From Lepiota brunneoincarnata (Eukaryota > Basidiomycota > Agaricomycetes > Agaricales > Agaricaceae): a DNA stretch of 64,000 nt. The stretch is taken from assembly GCA_023014365.1 (NCBI GenBank), contig JAEBUN010000001.1, positions 1,426,001 to 1,490,000 on the forward strand. Direction: 5' to 3'. Of the stretch, positions 1-15,280 are shown piece by piece (positions within the stretch are counted from its first letter, which is position 1; every line of letters begins with the position of its first letter). A program made the position numbers and the translations under genes. The notes beneath the pieces were generated by a model, which was not told where the DNA came from, did not search any database, and saw only the letters and a program-made list of their open reading frames with translations.

Positions 1-1629
1 CCGGATATCTGCTCGGTCTCCTGTGCATTTGAACCGAGTCTGGAACGAATCTCCAAGACTGCTGAGTCTGGCAGGCAGGTCCGGGTCGCCAGCGGGGAGT
101 GAGTTCAACAGATTTCTGTTGCACAGAAATTGCTTCTCGGATATCTGCAAGATCTTCTGTGCGTGCAAACAGCTCTTAGAAGTGAAATTCCAAGGTTGTT
201 AAGCCTGCCGGGCAGTAACGCATAGCCAGGAGGAGTGAGTTCAATAACTCTCTGCCCCACCGATACTGCTTCCTGAATATCTGCTATGTCTCCCATGTAA
301 TGGAAACGTCTTGAGAGCGAGATTCCAAGGTTGTTGAGCGTACTGGGAAGTTCAGGGTGGTCAGGTCGGGCAAGCGTAACGGCCTCCTGGAGATTAAATA
401 TTGCTTCTTGAATATCCACAAGCTCTCCCGTATGTACAAACCGAGCTTGGAAAGAAAATCCAAGATTACGGAGCAGGCCCGGTAGGTTTGAATGGCCAGG
501 AGGGGTGAGTGAAACAGCCTTCTGCATCACAGATATCGCCTCTTGGAGATCCCTAAGGTCTCCTTTACGCTCAAAACAAGTTGATAACGAGATTCCGAGA
601 TTGTTGAGCAAGCCAGGCAAGGCTGCATGGTTAGGGGAGATGAGCTTAACAGCTCTCTGCTTTGCGGATATCGCATTCCTCCAGACTTGCAAGGTCTCCC
701 GAGCGGTTGAATTGAGTTTGGAAAGAACCCCCGAGATTGCTGAGTATGATAGGAAGGGTTGAGTCATCAGGTGGAATGAGCTCAACAGCTCTCTGCTGCA
801 CAGATATCGCCTCCTGAACTGTCCTGCAAGGTTTCCTGTGTGATTGAATCGAGTGTGGAATGCAAGTCCTAGAACGTCGAGACTGTAGGGCAAGAGTCGG
901 CCGCCAGGAGGAATGAGCTCGATAGCTTTCTGCAGCCATGGATATCGACGCCTGAACATCCTGCAGTAGTCTCCTGCATGCATAAACCGAGTGTGCAGCA
1001 GGTAATCCGAGATGAGTAAGTCTGTTGGGCAAATCCGCATCATCAGGATGGGTGAGTTCGACAGCTTTCTGTATTACAGATATTGCCTCGTGAATACCCG
1101 TAATGTCTCCCGTGAGTTTGAATCGAGCTTGGAGTGAGTTTCCGAGTTCATCAAGCCTGTCAGGCAGGTCTGCATCACCAGGGAGGAATGAGCTCAACGA
1201 CTTTCCGCCTTGTGACTATCGCCTCCTGAACATCTGTAAGGTCTCTCGTGTGGGAGAATCGAGCTTGGAACGAATTTCCAAGGTTTGTGAGCATGGCGGG
1301 TAGCTCTAGATTGTCGGAAGGGACGAGCTGAACGGCTTGCTGGCAGCATCGATATTGACCTTTGTAATATCTGCAAGGTCTCCTGTGCGTTTGAACTGAG
1401 CTGTGAACCATTTCGCCAGCTCGTCGAGAATGATGGCCAGTTGCTCAGGGTTGGCGTCGTGAACGAGCCCGAGGAGTCTCTGCATCTCAGGCATCGACCC
1501 CTGATTATCTTTAACATCGTCGTTTGTGAATGTATTTAACTGACTCACGTATTCATCCATTAAGGGTATGTCCTCAGGCGTACTGATGTCTGACGTATTG
1601 TTTTCCACTTCATGCAGATCAGATGGCAT
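1..1629 (-). pseudogene. TPR-array protein (CHAT-associated type), 5' part, frameshifted and cut by window edge
   Basis: The start codon is at 1629 and the first about 90 residues are acidic and unique. After that the protein is an array of about 45-residue units, each with a helix like QEAISVQQRAVEL, a P-P-x-x-LP turn, an LxNLGxSLxxRF helix and a GDLxDIQE linker. This is the tetratricopeptide-like array found in large agaricomycete proteins that usually end in a CHAT protease domain. The C-terminal part lies beyond the left edge, so CHAT cannot be confirmed. The array is only readable by changing frame repeatedly: two single extra bases near 1340-1365, one in the CCC near 1180-1190, and several more between 650 and 1010. 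Each change I resolved needs one or two bases removed. It could be a pseudogene or an under-corrected sequence. The family role, from general knowledge, is a scaffold or protease in NLR-like signalling; here this is only family inference. Confidence 0.8.
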
Positions 1630-4600
1630 TTGGATGCTCCGGCCGGTTGTAATCTGTCAGTAAGAAGCGATGAGTCCCAGAAAGCCATGAGCAATGCGCA
1701 TTGGACAGGGGAACATGACTGACATAACTACCAAACCGTTGTCAGTTGTGCTGAGGGTTGGCACTTCGTGGGGAGTCAAAAAGATGGTAGTTTCTGGGTC
1801 AACCTGAGGAGAGTTATAACCCAACATACGCGCCTAACAAATACAGCTCTGGACGGGGAATTGACGAATCCGACATAGGATTTCGTATGTCAAATACACA
1901 GCCATTTGTCCTAAGAATAGACACATCTACTGCACCGGATCACGCCGAGGGGCAATACACACGCTCCTGCCCAGCCACCTCGCTTCGCGATAGCTCTGCA
2001 GGTTGAGAAGGCCATTCGTCCAGGAGAAATTGCATTGTTTCCTCGTAAACAGAGGTCGGCTGGGAAAGGAACAAGGCAACGCTTCTTGATATCAGAAGGA
2101 ATGAGCTGAGTTCATTGGTCAGCATACTTCTCTGTGATGCAGCGACACAAGAGGTGAATGCGGATTCGGATTCCTGACCCTAGTAGCTCAATCGCTGTCA
2201 GGTTGACCAGTTCTATCAGTATCGGTATCTCAACTTGTGGTAAACTCATGAGCGACAGCTCACCCGGCAGTAGAGGCTCATGGACTCAAATCAGAACCAT
2301 CTATCTGCCATTTCGTCTATCAACCTTTTGTTAGTGTACGTACTCCGATGCTCTTTTCTTTAGAACAGTAGACTCCACGCATATGGTAAAGAATCAGAAA
2401 ATTTCCATCATCTTGTCTTAGGCTGAATTAACATGATATCCTAACGAATCAAAGGAGTTTCCAACACGGAGCTGTGAGTCAGTCAAGAAATGATATTTTC
2501 CCCTTGTCAAGTTGTAAGACAGCCTCCAAAATCTTATCCTATCTTGAATTTTTGCATGGTCCTTAATTGCAAAGCCTATTCCTGGATTAAGGGATTGTGG
2601 GTGCGCGTTTAAGTCTCCGCCAGCTTTGGGGATTTGGCCAATCGACATTCGTCAGATCAATCGAGGTAGTTCTCCCCCGCGATGATGAAGATTTTGTTTG
2701 CTCTGAAGCTACGTGCATTATGGAATCACAACCTCAAAGGTGTGCGACATCCAAAATCTCGAATACTAAATATCGATTGTCGAACAGCCGCAGTCATAAT
2801 TGTTACCTGCCTTATGGTAATTTTGGTATGGGGGCGCCCACGAAAATGGCATCCCGGCGCCATTGTATCGATCCAACGAGCTCACAATATTCGGCCAGTA
2901 TCCAGCACTATCCGTGACTACCGAACATAACATTGCAGCTATAATGACGAGCCAATGCCTCATCTAGCATGGCGCACTGCAAACCAAACATAAATGATCA
3001 TATTTCAATGGCTTCGCGACGTGGCAGAGGGGCCTATCAGCAGGGAGGAGCTAGCGTCTGAAGGTTATTCCAAGGTCGAGCTGTCGGGACCGGGGCAGAG
3101 ACAGGCGCAGGAATGCGATGGCAAGCAGGGGCCTGTGGGGACATGACGTAACGGTAGGGGCTAGGGACCCAGTCATCGAGTAATGCAGGGGGCAGTGGAG
3201 CCTAGAGAGACCTATGGATCACAAAGCAATGGTTCAAGAGCTCACTCGCGGAATGGAAAGGTAGGGAGCGAGGACATAGCTAGTCGGTTGAAGGCTAGAT
3301 AGGCAGTAGCCAATGCAGGATGCGATGGTAGGGGAAGGGAAGGAGAGGAGAAGGGGCTCGTGATATTTCTCCTCTGCTTAATCGCTCGATATAAGTAGTA
3401 AAGTTGTGGGCGGGGGGCAGGGAATTGGTCATGTGTGAGTGTCACTCCGAGATCACCGAACAGCTTGACAACCCAGGCACTGGCAGGGGCTTCCTTTCTT
3501 ATCGCATTTGCCGGTAATTTAGGAACTTCCTGTGCAATTCAATCTCCGTAAGGTACATAACAAATGTTTGATTCATGACCTGTTCGACATCCCTGAGCAG
3601 CTCGCCATGATTTTTCCGGGCACATGAAGGGGCAACCTGCCATGAAGCTTCCGCATGCTTTGCAGCCACAAACGTTTTGCCTTGCCCCGCATTCAACCTT
3701 TGTGTAACAGAGGCAACGCCCTTGTCATGCTGGAGCTTGAGGATAATTGATAGGGATGCCAGAATGTCAGGTACCGTTACTAACCCTGCAGTTTCTACCA
3801 TGTCCTGAAGCCACTTGCGTCACGCGGTTTGGCAACAGTTGTGCGCAATCTGGCAGACCTGCTACATCCTGTCATATGTCATGCAAGTTTTTTGGCCCCT
3901 ATTGGAACGTATGATGTCTCTTGGACATAAGCATATCCCGAAACCCACCGCCACATCTACATGTCTTTTGACGATTCGCCACACACCCAAATGTGATCTG
4001 AAACACAGACTGGACCAAGTGCCTAGCATGCTTTCTCCATGACAAACTGTAGTGGCTCAAAGATCAAGCAGAATACCAAAGGCACCATAGGTATACGCGA
4101 GACGCCTACAGCACCAAGGAAGCGATCACGCCGGATCCATAGACTCCACCATGACTTCCACGCCATGTCGAGCCTGGGGGAGGATACACACAGACTGCGC
4201 CCGCAATTAGAAGAATCACCCCAGACACCGGGAGGCACGGCCCAACTAACCGCATCCTCCCTCTCTCTCTAAGACCCATAAAAATACATCTTAGTTCCAA
4301 GAGACGTCTTCGGCCGGGCAGCCCAATGGTCACACAGACCATGGCTGTGCTGGTGGAACTAGTGTGAAACGCCTGTTACTTCGGAATCAAACTCGTGCCA
4401 CCAGCGTCCGGACACGGTGAGTTGTGGCCGAGAATCCAGTTGGAGGTGGGAGTACCTAAACTGAGCTCTTGGCGAATGGTCTGCGGTGAGGTGGTTGTCG
4501 TATGTACAGCAGCAGACATACTGAGTGACACTAGCAACCCGAGCTTTCAGAGGAAGTAGTGCCATGTAGCAAAGATAGCCAAACCCGGCGGAGACACTGC

Positions 4601-6335
4601 CGCCATCTCCGACGTTCTTGACACGATCATCGTGACAATTTTGGGGCAGGCGACCACCTGGCCATCGCTTGAACTCTGAAGCTCAAGGAACTCGATGTGG
4701 TATAGGCATACCCACTCTTCCCTTTCTCAAATCCTATATCTGTATATTGATTGTTGCCTTGCACATACTGTAACCTTGCGCCATACTCATTGCTCATTTA
4801 TCCTTGCAATAGAAACCTTTTACATATATTGCCTAGATACACTAATCCCGAGGGCGCCTTGGGTAGCCATCACCGTCAATTGGTTAGTTGCGATCATATA
4901 ATATGGAATACGAAATACGAAAAAAAGGCATGATCCGACAACCGTTTGATCATAGATCACACAGTTGTCCCCGGGTATACCGGTTTTCGCAATTAAAGTA
5001 AATTGCAGTTCATTGCCCTAAGCCTCCGAATAGAAGTTTATTTCCCAGGAACATATGCCCTGGGACATAAATATGAGCTGTGTATTGATTCTAATCTTTC
5101 CCATGTCAACTGAACAGTGAGATAGCGAATGAATACTGGTCGAAGCCTCGAAGCCCTCTATGTACCTGGTAACGTCGCCCACCCGCGTCAGGGTTGACCT
5201 TCGACAGTCGGTCTTTCTCCCCCGTAATTCCAGGGTTCTCACCTTGAAAGTCATGCTGTAGCCGACGGTTGGTACGGTACGTTCACTACATTCTGATTTT
5301 CGTGCTAGATATAGGTCAAGATCTTGAATTACAGCCTATATGGGCAGCTGGGGGTAGAGAATGCTGTATGCTGCAACCAGAGGTTCGTAAGTGAGAATAG
5401 TGCATGGTGGGAAATACTGGCGGCATTGAAGCGAGACAATTTTTGATGCATGATTTCCACGAGCACAAAAAAAAAGATCTGCGACCTGGTGGTGGGCTCT
5501 GCATGTGTCATATTGAATCGGCCGTCAAGAAGAATTATTTCTCCGTACTGCAATATGGCATACACTACCAATAGCGACCATTTTGCTCACATCACATATA
5601 CATACACGATAAAGCACCTTGCTCACCCCTTTCTATAATGATAGTCATCCCTGTTATGACGTGAATTCTCCAACGCTGGGTCGCGATCGACTAGACCCAA
5701 CAGGAATTACCCAAAGTGGGACTGGGTCCTCGACAAGCGATAGGGAGCCGCATCATGCCTCCTTTTGGAAGCCATAATTGAGTTTCGAAGTGAGAGGGGT
5801 TGGGCTGTTAGAGGCGTAATTCATAATGACGTTACTGACCGATATCAGAGAACTCATGAAGCCCCGGTGGCTAGCGGTTTGGACCCCTCCAACCAGATCA
5901 CACCAGTCAGCACCATCTCCGAGTTCTGCATTAGATGTGCAATTGTGTCTAGGAAATATTGCAAGGGATATTATCGCAATAAAATATCACGCGATGCAGG
6001 ACCGGGGATATCTGTCAAGTCCGGAAATAGGCCTGACACTGGCGGGCAGCGTTACACTGGCAGATTGGCATCGAACACTCCGGTTGTCATAGAGCAGCGT
6101 GCCCTCATCCAACGCTCAGGGTGTCAGATGGCCCAACACATGGTTCAATACTATCCCAACGGTGCTATTTTCCAAGTTGTGTTCCTGACCTCTTGACGGG
6201 TCGTGGTTATTTTTTCCACGATCCGGCCAGCCAGCCGAGGCTGGGATTACGAAAGGGACGCCACGGCAGACCCTTTTAAAGCACAGGCCTCAACTCGACG
6301 TCGCAACATTGAGGCTTCAGTGTTGCACCACCGGC
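1630..6335. other. Long stretch without a recognisable gene
   Basis: Only short ORFs occur here on both strands and none resembles a family I know. The best is a 100-codon minus-strand ORF at 3499-3801 with an internal AGQGKT-like P-loop sequence, but it has no Walker B partner and no extension in neighbouring frames. A minus-strand ORF at 4106-4342 has one hydrophobic stretch that could span a membrane. Base composition is close to the rest of the window. I see no terminal repeats or transposase remnants. Confidence 0.5.
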
Positions 6336-8796
<2,461 letters not shown>

Positions 8797-9969
8797 TTTC
8801 ATCTCTGGGTCGGAGCTAGCATTTCTTTTTAATGGAAATATGTAATATTCGCTCCTCGATAACGTTTGGATGTTTCATCATATATCAGCTATATGCTGTA
8901 CGTTTTACGATAATGACATTAACTAGTTCGGTGCTCAACAAGCATCCTTTGACATGAGAGACCCCGATGTAGTTGTTGATTCAAGAGAGCGTGAACATGG
9001 ATTTGGAGGCAAGTCTCCCGGGGTTAATCGTCACCGAATCTATGCTTTTGTATATGTATGTACTGTACTGGCAAGATGATTCTGTCTCTTAGGGATTGAG
9101 GTCCAGCCATCAATAGATGAGCTGATAAGTAGATTCAATTTTTGCCACAGCCTCGACATGTATCATGCCAGCGGGGACGGCGTTCATGAACAAATGCACA
9201 TAAGCGACCTGGTTCTGTTTTGTACATCTCAGTGACTGGCGCCATGCGTCTTATGCTTGGACAGCAGCATTCCGATTGTCTTAAACCCTATTTAGAACTT
9301 GCTCTGCTGCAAAATTGAACCTAGCACGGATGAAATCCATTTGAACACCTGATTGCGGACGAGGCGTTTTACTTCCATCCCGTGTTATTCAGACTCAACA
9401 CACCCTCTGACTCTAGCGCTGTTATCGTCATTACGTTTGTTATGGGATCGTGGACAGAACATCAGGAATCATCAACAGCGGATAATGACTGCGTTTATTA
9501 TTAATGCTTGAAGACTTGGGAGATATCCACGGTGATCTCAAGATCTCGGTCCTTACTTATGCGCATGAGATTGATCGTCGACCAGCACAAACAGATAGTG
9601 ATCCCTGATAGTCGCAGCAAAGGGGGAGGGTAATATTGCCGAGTTGTTGGATCTCAAGGGAGCTTGTGGTAGGAATGCTGTGGTGTTGTTTCCATTGCCA
9701 GAAGTAGGACCATAACGGAGAGGACTAAACAAGCAGAGAACTAGACGACCAGGAAGCAGGGTAAGGAGTAAGCAGCAGAGGATGTAGAGAACCATGCTTG
9801 TCAATTGATTCACGTTAGCAGCATTGCTGTTTCCAATTAACAGACGGGGAGCTGCACCAGTAGGAAATAAACTCACCCCTTTGATGTATTTGGGTCCGCA
9901 TGCACTGATCAGTTAAACTAGATTTCACTGTGACCGGGTAGTATAGATTTTAGTCGGCCGTGTATTAGA
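8797..9969. other. Intergenic; no supported gene
   Basis: AT-leaning sequence after the GMC stop. A 107-codon minus-strand ORF (9553-9876) contains one strongly hydrophobic run rich in Leu and Cys, but it has no homologue I recognise and no exon neighbours. I see nothing else. Confidence 0.5.
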
Positions 9970-10278
9970 CTAGTTATGGGTTCCGCTTACTTTCCAGGAG
10001 CATTCCTGTACATATTGATTAGCTCCCACGTGGTTCATGCCTAGAAAACACGATCTCACATATGTGCCCAAGTTGCATTTCAGTCCATAGCAGCATTCAT
10101 CGTTACGGCCACAGGGCTCGCCGGCGATCTGGCAGGCGCTCGAACGCCAACCACCTCCATGAAAGGGGCCTGGAGCGCCGCCGGTCTCGATTATGATGAT
10201 ATCCCTAGCGTCTTTTTGGCTGGGAGCAGCGGTGGCTGCAGTGAAGATTGCAGCGAACAAGATAAAAGCCTTGAACAT
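9970..10278 (-). CDS. Small secreted cysteine-rich protein, knottin-like spacing (copy A)
   Basis: ATG at 10278. The model is complement(9970..10005,10060..10278), 84 residues. A clean signal peptide (about residues 1-18, ending in AAPS) precedes a short linker and a cysteine domain with spacing C-x6-C-x5-CC-x4-C-x6-C. That is the framework of inhibitor-cystine-knot (knottin) proteins. The intron 10006-10059 (54 nt, GTGAG...CAG, branch GCTAAT) is in frame, so an unspliced message also stays open and would carry two further cysteine positions. The same intron position is kept in copy B. A TATA-like sequence lies at 10325-10332, 47 bp before the ATG on the same strand. The fold is inferred from spacing only and the function is unknown. 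A role as an effector or antimicrobial-like peptide is speculation. Confidence 0.75.
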   Translation of the reverse strand: MFKAFILFAAIFTAATAAPSQKDARDIIIIETGGAPGPFHGGGWRSSACQIAGEPCGRNDECCYGLKCNLGTYVRSCFLGMNHVGANQYVQECSWKVSGTHN

Positions 10279-10324
10279 AGCTGAAGTTGTGCTGTTGCTC
10301 CATTGCAGGATTCTTCACACTAGC

Positions 10325-10332
10325 ATTTATAT
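10325..10332 (-). promoter_or_regulatory. TATA-like box of cysteine-rich protein copy A
   Basis: On the minus strand this reads ATATAAAT and sits 47 bp upstream of the start codon at 10278. That spacing suits a fungal TATA element with a short leader. Confidence 0.45.
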
Positions 10333-11608
10333 GGTCGTAGGATACCTTCCCCTATACTTCTCCCGCGTGCTAGTAGAGCGGGAGTAGACACCATAGAATA
10401 AGCGCATAAGCATTCATTTCTGACAGGAAGTTCGGTGGTTTAATGCGGAGGCGAGGAGGTTGTAAATACCGGCCCTGAGGGTTGTGGTTCTTCTGGGAAC
10501 TCAATGCCACCGGCTACAATCCAGAAGGCTATCAACCCGAGCGTGATACGAATACAATAGGGTATTGAGGCCCCTCAGAGAGACCATACGATCTACGATC
10601 ATGTTAAGGATCCCCTGGACCATAGCAAAGCTAAATAGTCCCTTGACATTTGGCTGCCATCTCAACATTTCAAAGGTGGGGACGAAGTCAAGGGCAATCC
10701 ATGTGGCGATCTATCAGAATAACCTTTCCCAGGAGTTCCGTTATGTGTGCGGAGTGGGGCGACCTAACAGGAAGTAAAAACACGCTCGCATGATGTTCCT
10801 GTCCAGACAGAAACTTATATCGGGCCCAATCCTTACAAAGAGGGAAAACCGTATATATTAGGGGATGTGATATTAATCATAGTTCAACGTACTGCTGTTG
10901 GGTTGTGCACTTGATGTCGCTCTCACGTTCAGGTTGTTCTGCAGAGGGAGTGTATGGTGGCGGCCTGCCAGCAAGCTGCTGGGTTTGGTGATATTGAAAG
11001 GCCCAAAGGTGAGCGCTCTGCATTCTTAGACCTATAATCGCACATTAACTCATACCGAAGGAAATACCGAGGCTGGTGGCGCAATACAAAGAATCAGGCG
11101 AGTAGGGAGCTAAACAAGATGAAGAGGTTGATATAGTAGGCAGGAGGACATAGTACATAGTGAACGATACATCTCAGGTCATTCGCTTGGGCGGCCGGTA
11201 AGTTCCAGCCGCCGAATGGTGAATATTGACAAACGTATCCAGCGTCACGCGAATATATCGTGAACGGCTGAGGCTCGTTGTTGTCCTTTTGCGTTTATAT
11301 CTGTTGTGAAAAAACATAAATTGTATAGTTGAAAAAGCGGAACACCGGAATAAGGGAGTTAGTAGGGGTTCCGGTGGGCGTCGCTACTGTCTACCTTTTG
11401 TGGTAGTTAGAATAAAATTGGAAAAGAATAAAGTAAGAAATAAATTGCGATTGGTTCGAGGCTTTGGCCGTCGCGCCTCACTAACAGTGAACTTCATAAG
11501 AACTAGGCTCACCTCTTGGCACGTTGATCATTTCACCTGGTCAATTTCAAGAAGAGCTTGGTTGGCTGATCCAAACGTATTAACTTCGTTAGGGGTTCCG
11601 CTCACCAG
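10333..11608. other. Spacer between the two cysteine-rich paralogues
   Basis: No coding region is supported. I looked for a third copy by the MFKAF signal-peptide sequence and the CC motif and found none. Short plus-strand ORFs near 10565 and 11400 show no family features. Confidence 0.5.
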
Positions 11609-11886
11609 CTAAGTGCACATCTGCACACATTTAGTTAGCTTTCGTATGTTCCGAGCAGAGAATACCTCACATTCGTGTTGAGGTTGCATCGCACAGAGCA
11701 GCATTCATGATGATGGTAGCAGGGCCCGCCAGGCGGGCGACATTCATCTAGACGCTTCCCCCCTGGATTGAGGGTCGCCTGAGCGGCGCCGGTGTCGATT
11801 ATGTTGACATCTCTATCATCTTTCTGGCTAGGAGCAGCGATAGCTACAGCGAAGATTGCGGCGAGCAACATAAAAGCTTTGAACAT
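11609..11886 (-). CDS. Small secreted cysteine-rich protein, knottin-like spacing (copy B)
   Basis: ATG at 11886. The model is complement(11609..11620,11671..11886), 75 residues. The signal peptide starts MFKAF as in copy A, followed by the same APSQKD and RD linker, then C-x6-C-x5-CC-x3-C-x6-C. The sixth cysteine exists only after splicing a 50-nt intron (11621-11670) with a textbook GCTAAC branch site and CAG acceptor. If the intron is ignored, the ORF loses that cysteine. The two genes therefore share protein design, intron position and downstream sequence (GTRAGCGGAACCC follows the last cysteine codons in both), which shows tandem duplication. An in-frame upstream ATG at 11994 would bury the signal peptide, so I rejected that start. 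Function is unknown. Confidence 0.72.
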
Positions 11887-13114
11887 GGCTACGATTGGGC
11901 CGTTTGTTCGTGTCCGGACTCCCCACATTGGTTTTTTAATATTTGGTAGGGTCTTCGTTCGGATCCTCTTCCATGGGTGGGGATTAAACTCCACAGAAGA
12001 AGGTCCGTTTCGGAGCCGATATGGTGTTGCTCAGTCCTTAGTGCCATCTAGGAGCCAGAGAGAAAGGTGCTGTACAAGCGGCGCAGCATATCAACACAAG
12101 GCTGGAGCGCATTCAAATGCTGGAGAAACATGCAATCTTAACTGCATCACAGGAAGCTTCGATATTATAATGTAGGAGCAATTGTGGTTATGAACGCTGG
12201 TCTAGATGTCATTGGTGGAGAGCTCTCGATGACTTGCCTCATGAGTCGCGTTTGATGTCATCTAGAGAGGCTCGGCGAAAGAGATTCAACATCAACATGA
12301 GGTGGCGGGGGCGCAGGATGCGTTTAGCACCGACCGGCTTGAGGCAACTGATACACCTGCTGTGAGATTGGATGGAGGATCCTTCAACATGAGTCATACG
12401 CCAGTGAAGCCTGACAGGGGGCTTGAGGAGCATGGAACTATCTCATCCCACGCTCATCTCCTTTAGGAGCCCGAGTTCAAGAGCGTACACTGTACAAAAG
12501 TTGGAGTCCCACTGAGAGTTCTCATCGCTCGATCCGACGCTAGTGCACCGCAAAGCGATGCGTCAGGACGAAAAAGTTCCCACCACTCTTCCCTGTGCTT
12601 AGCTCTTTGCATGTAGTAAATGCGGCGGAGCATAAATGCATAGGTGAGCTAATGGGTGACAGTCCTGAGGCTGGTACATTTGGACCTTGAATATTTGAGC
12701 TTAGATGTTGAAGTTTGAAACCATGAGGCCTAGGCCTAAGGGCTTTGAGAGGACTAGTTGCGACACTTCTGCCTTGATGCCCAAGTAGACAGCCCGGGAC
12801 GCATCGATTTAAATTCCATGCACTAGCATGGACCTGAGGAGAATTCCAGTTGCATGACGAGCATTATGTAAGCCACAGCGTTACAGTTGTTATACTTCAG
12901 GCTCGTCCCCCAGAAAATGTATTTAGTCTGTGAATTTGACAAGGGACCGTATGAAGAGGAACATGGATGGTCCTGCGCTCAACTCTTAGAGACGGGGTTA
13001 CGCAGAAGCGTGTGCATCAGCTCTGTCACAGAGCGTAACGTTCCCTGATTTGGACATTCCATTCTCGAAAAAAAAGCCGCTGCCCGACACTGTCTCCGAC
13101 GGCGACTAGGCAGG
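11887..13114. other. Intergenic, upstream of NOP56
   Basis: No gene is supported. The 64-codon minus ORF at 12239-12433 has no recognisable features. The last about 200 bases before 13115 should hold the NOP56 promoter and leader, but I see no clear TATA box. Confidence 0.5.
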
Positions 13115-14993
13115 ATGATCACACACGCACTGTTCGAGTCGGCCTCCGGATATGCAATATTTGAGGTCAAGCTCACTGAGGACATCGCCTTCAAGACCGA
13201 CGCCATGCAAGGCTCCATAGAGGATCTTGGCAAGTTCAGCAAAATGGTGTCGCTCAAGAGCTTTATGCCATTCAAGAGTGCTGCGCAGGCTCTTGAAAAC
13301 ATCAACGACGTTTCTGAAGGTCTGTCTTAGAAATTGATTTTTGAGTTTTCTTACAGTTGTTGCTAGGTGTCCTTAACGAATACCTCAAAAACCTTCTCGA
13401 GCTCAATCTCTCCAAGCCCTCCAAAAAATCCAAGGTCCTCCTCGCTGTGTCCGACAGCAACCTGGGCACTTCAATAAAAGAAGAACTCAACATTTCCTGC
13501 GTCGCTTCCGAGGAGGCACAAGAATTCATCCGCGGCATTCGTCTGCACGCTACAAAACTTCTCAAGGGTCTCCAGACCGACGATCTCAACAAAGCCCAAC
13601 TCGGTCTCGGCCATTCCTACTCCCGCGCCAAGCTCAAATTCAACGTCAACCGTATTGATAACATGATCATCCAAGCTATTGCCCTCCTCGACCAACTCGA
13701 CAAAGACGTCAACCTCTTCTCGATGCGAATTCGCGAGTGGTACGGCTACCACTTCCCCGAACTCGTTCGCATTGTACCCGACAACCACCAGTACGCACGT
13801 GCAGCACTATTCATTGGCGACAAAGACAAATTCGACGAGGACAAGTTGCCAGAGCTAACATCGATCCTTGACGACGACTCCACACTCGCCCAAAACGTCC
13901 TCGACGCCGCACGCGGATCCATGGGCTCATCCCTATCCGAAATCGACATGATCAACATCTCCGCATTCGCCAATCGCGTCGTGTCGCTTTCCGATTATCG
14001 CAAGTCGTTGATCTCGTATTTGGCGGAGAAGATGAATCTCGTGGCACCCTCGCTGACTGCATTATTGGGAGAGCGGATAGGGGCGAGATTGATCAGCCAT
14101 GCAGGCAGCTTGACGAATTTAAGCAAGTATCCGGCGAGTACCGTGCAGATTCTGGGTGCGGAGAAGGCGCTGTTCAGAGCTTTGAAGACAAAGGGGAATA
14201 CCCCCAAGGTGAGTCGTCTCACCACCTCCAAGCATTCTAAACTTATCCTGGGTTTGAACCCAGTACGGCCTTCTATACCACTCCTCGTTCATTGGACGTG
14301 CCAAACCCCAACACAAGGGTCGGATTTCGCGATTCCTGGCCAACAAATGCTCAATCGCAGCCCGCATCGATTGCTATACCGGTCAGTTCGCCTTGTCCGT
14401 GTCTTCTCGCCTACATTATATATAAACTCCGACATCTTAGATCACCCAACACCGAAATTCGGTGAAGCGCTCCGCATGCAAGTCGAAGAACGTCTTAACT
14501 TTTTCGACAGTGGGGAGCCACCGTCCAAGAATGCCGATGCCCTGCGCAAGGTTCTCGAGGACCTCGCTCTGGAGGATGATGGAGGGTCGGATGATGAGGC
14601 GAATGTGGATGTTGATATGGAGGGCCCGGCACTCACCACTCTCGAGGCTGAGCCATCCAAGAAGAAAGAGAAGAAAAAGTCTAAAAAGAGGAAGAATGAC
14701 GATATGCATGTTGATGATGATGAGGAGGAGGAACCTCCGGTGAAGAAAGTGAAAGTAACCAAAGAAGAGAAAAAGGCGTTGAAGAAGGCGAAGAAAGCGG
14801 AGAAGGAGAAGAAAGCGGAGAAGGAGAAGAAAAAGGCGGAAGCGGGTGTTGCGGAGACTGGTGAGGGAGAGGTGAGTTCGCCTATCGACTCCCTTATCCG
14901 TCGTTTCTGACTTTTCTGCAGGAGCCGTCGGAGAAGGCGAAAGAAAAGCATAAAAAGAGGGATAAAAAGGACAAAAAGACGAGTAAGCAGTAG
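13115..14993 (+). CDS. NOP56: Nucleolar protein 56 (box C/D snoRNP core)
   Basis: The model is join(13115..13319,13367..14208,14264..14381,14441..14871,14922..14993), 555 residues, with all exons in frame. The N-terminal NOP5NT domain ([16 protein letters not shown]) is followed by the coiled-coil region and the Nop domain, including the conserved block [20 protein letters not shown] and then [38 protein letters not shown] and [16 protein letters not shown]. The block [23 protein letters not shown] is diagnostic of Nop56 over Nop58. The C-terminal about 110 residues are an acidic stretch and a lysine-rich KKx tail, as in the family. In yeast and animals Nop56 pairs with Nop58 and fibrillarin on box C/D snoRNAs for rRNA 2'-O-methylation in the nucleolus. 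The four introns are 47-59 nt and too short to host a snoRNA. Confidence 0.96.
14766..14842 (+). repeat. Lys/Glu-rich short tandem repeat in NOP56 tail
   Basis: Imperfect repeats of about 18 bp (AAAGCGGAGAAGGAGAAG) encode the KKAEKEK units of the C-terminal basic tail. It is coding and typical for the family. Confidence 0.6.
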
Positions 14994-15280
14994 TCATTGT
15001 ATGCTTCATCTTGTTCCTTCTTCGTGTAATATCTTCATTTCCTGCTCATCCTATCTATCACTTCTGCATCCCCAACAATCGAAAGTTATCCTGGGGCGTC
15101 GGGAAACGTCAGGAAAATACCAGACTCGCTAACCCACCAGCCCGCTCTCAATTCTGCCATCGCTGGACAAACTTTGGAACCCCGATCGCGCTTTGCCTGC
15201 CTCAAAACATCTTACACCTTGCATATCTTGCCCCCACTTGTCACGCATGGGACGAGCGAATGGACTCTGATATCCAATAA

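Noticed and set aside
3499..3801. P-loop-like AGQGKT in a minus ORF as an ATPase
   Set aside because: There is no Walker B or other conserved block, and it does not extend in adjoining frames.
11887..11994. Upstream start for cysteine-rich copy B
   Set aside because: It would place 36 residues before an evident signal peptide. Copy A starts at the equivalent MFKAF.
14250..14263. Palindrome GGGTTTGAACCC as a tRNA or snoRNA element
   Set aside because: It is within a 55-nt NOP56 intron, too short for a tRNA or snoRNA.
14437..15009. 190-codon minus ORF rich in Leu/Phe
   Set aside because: It is the antisense shadow of the Lys/Glu-rich NOP56 tail.
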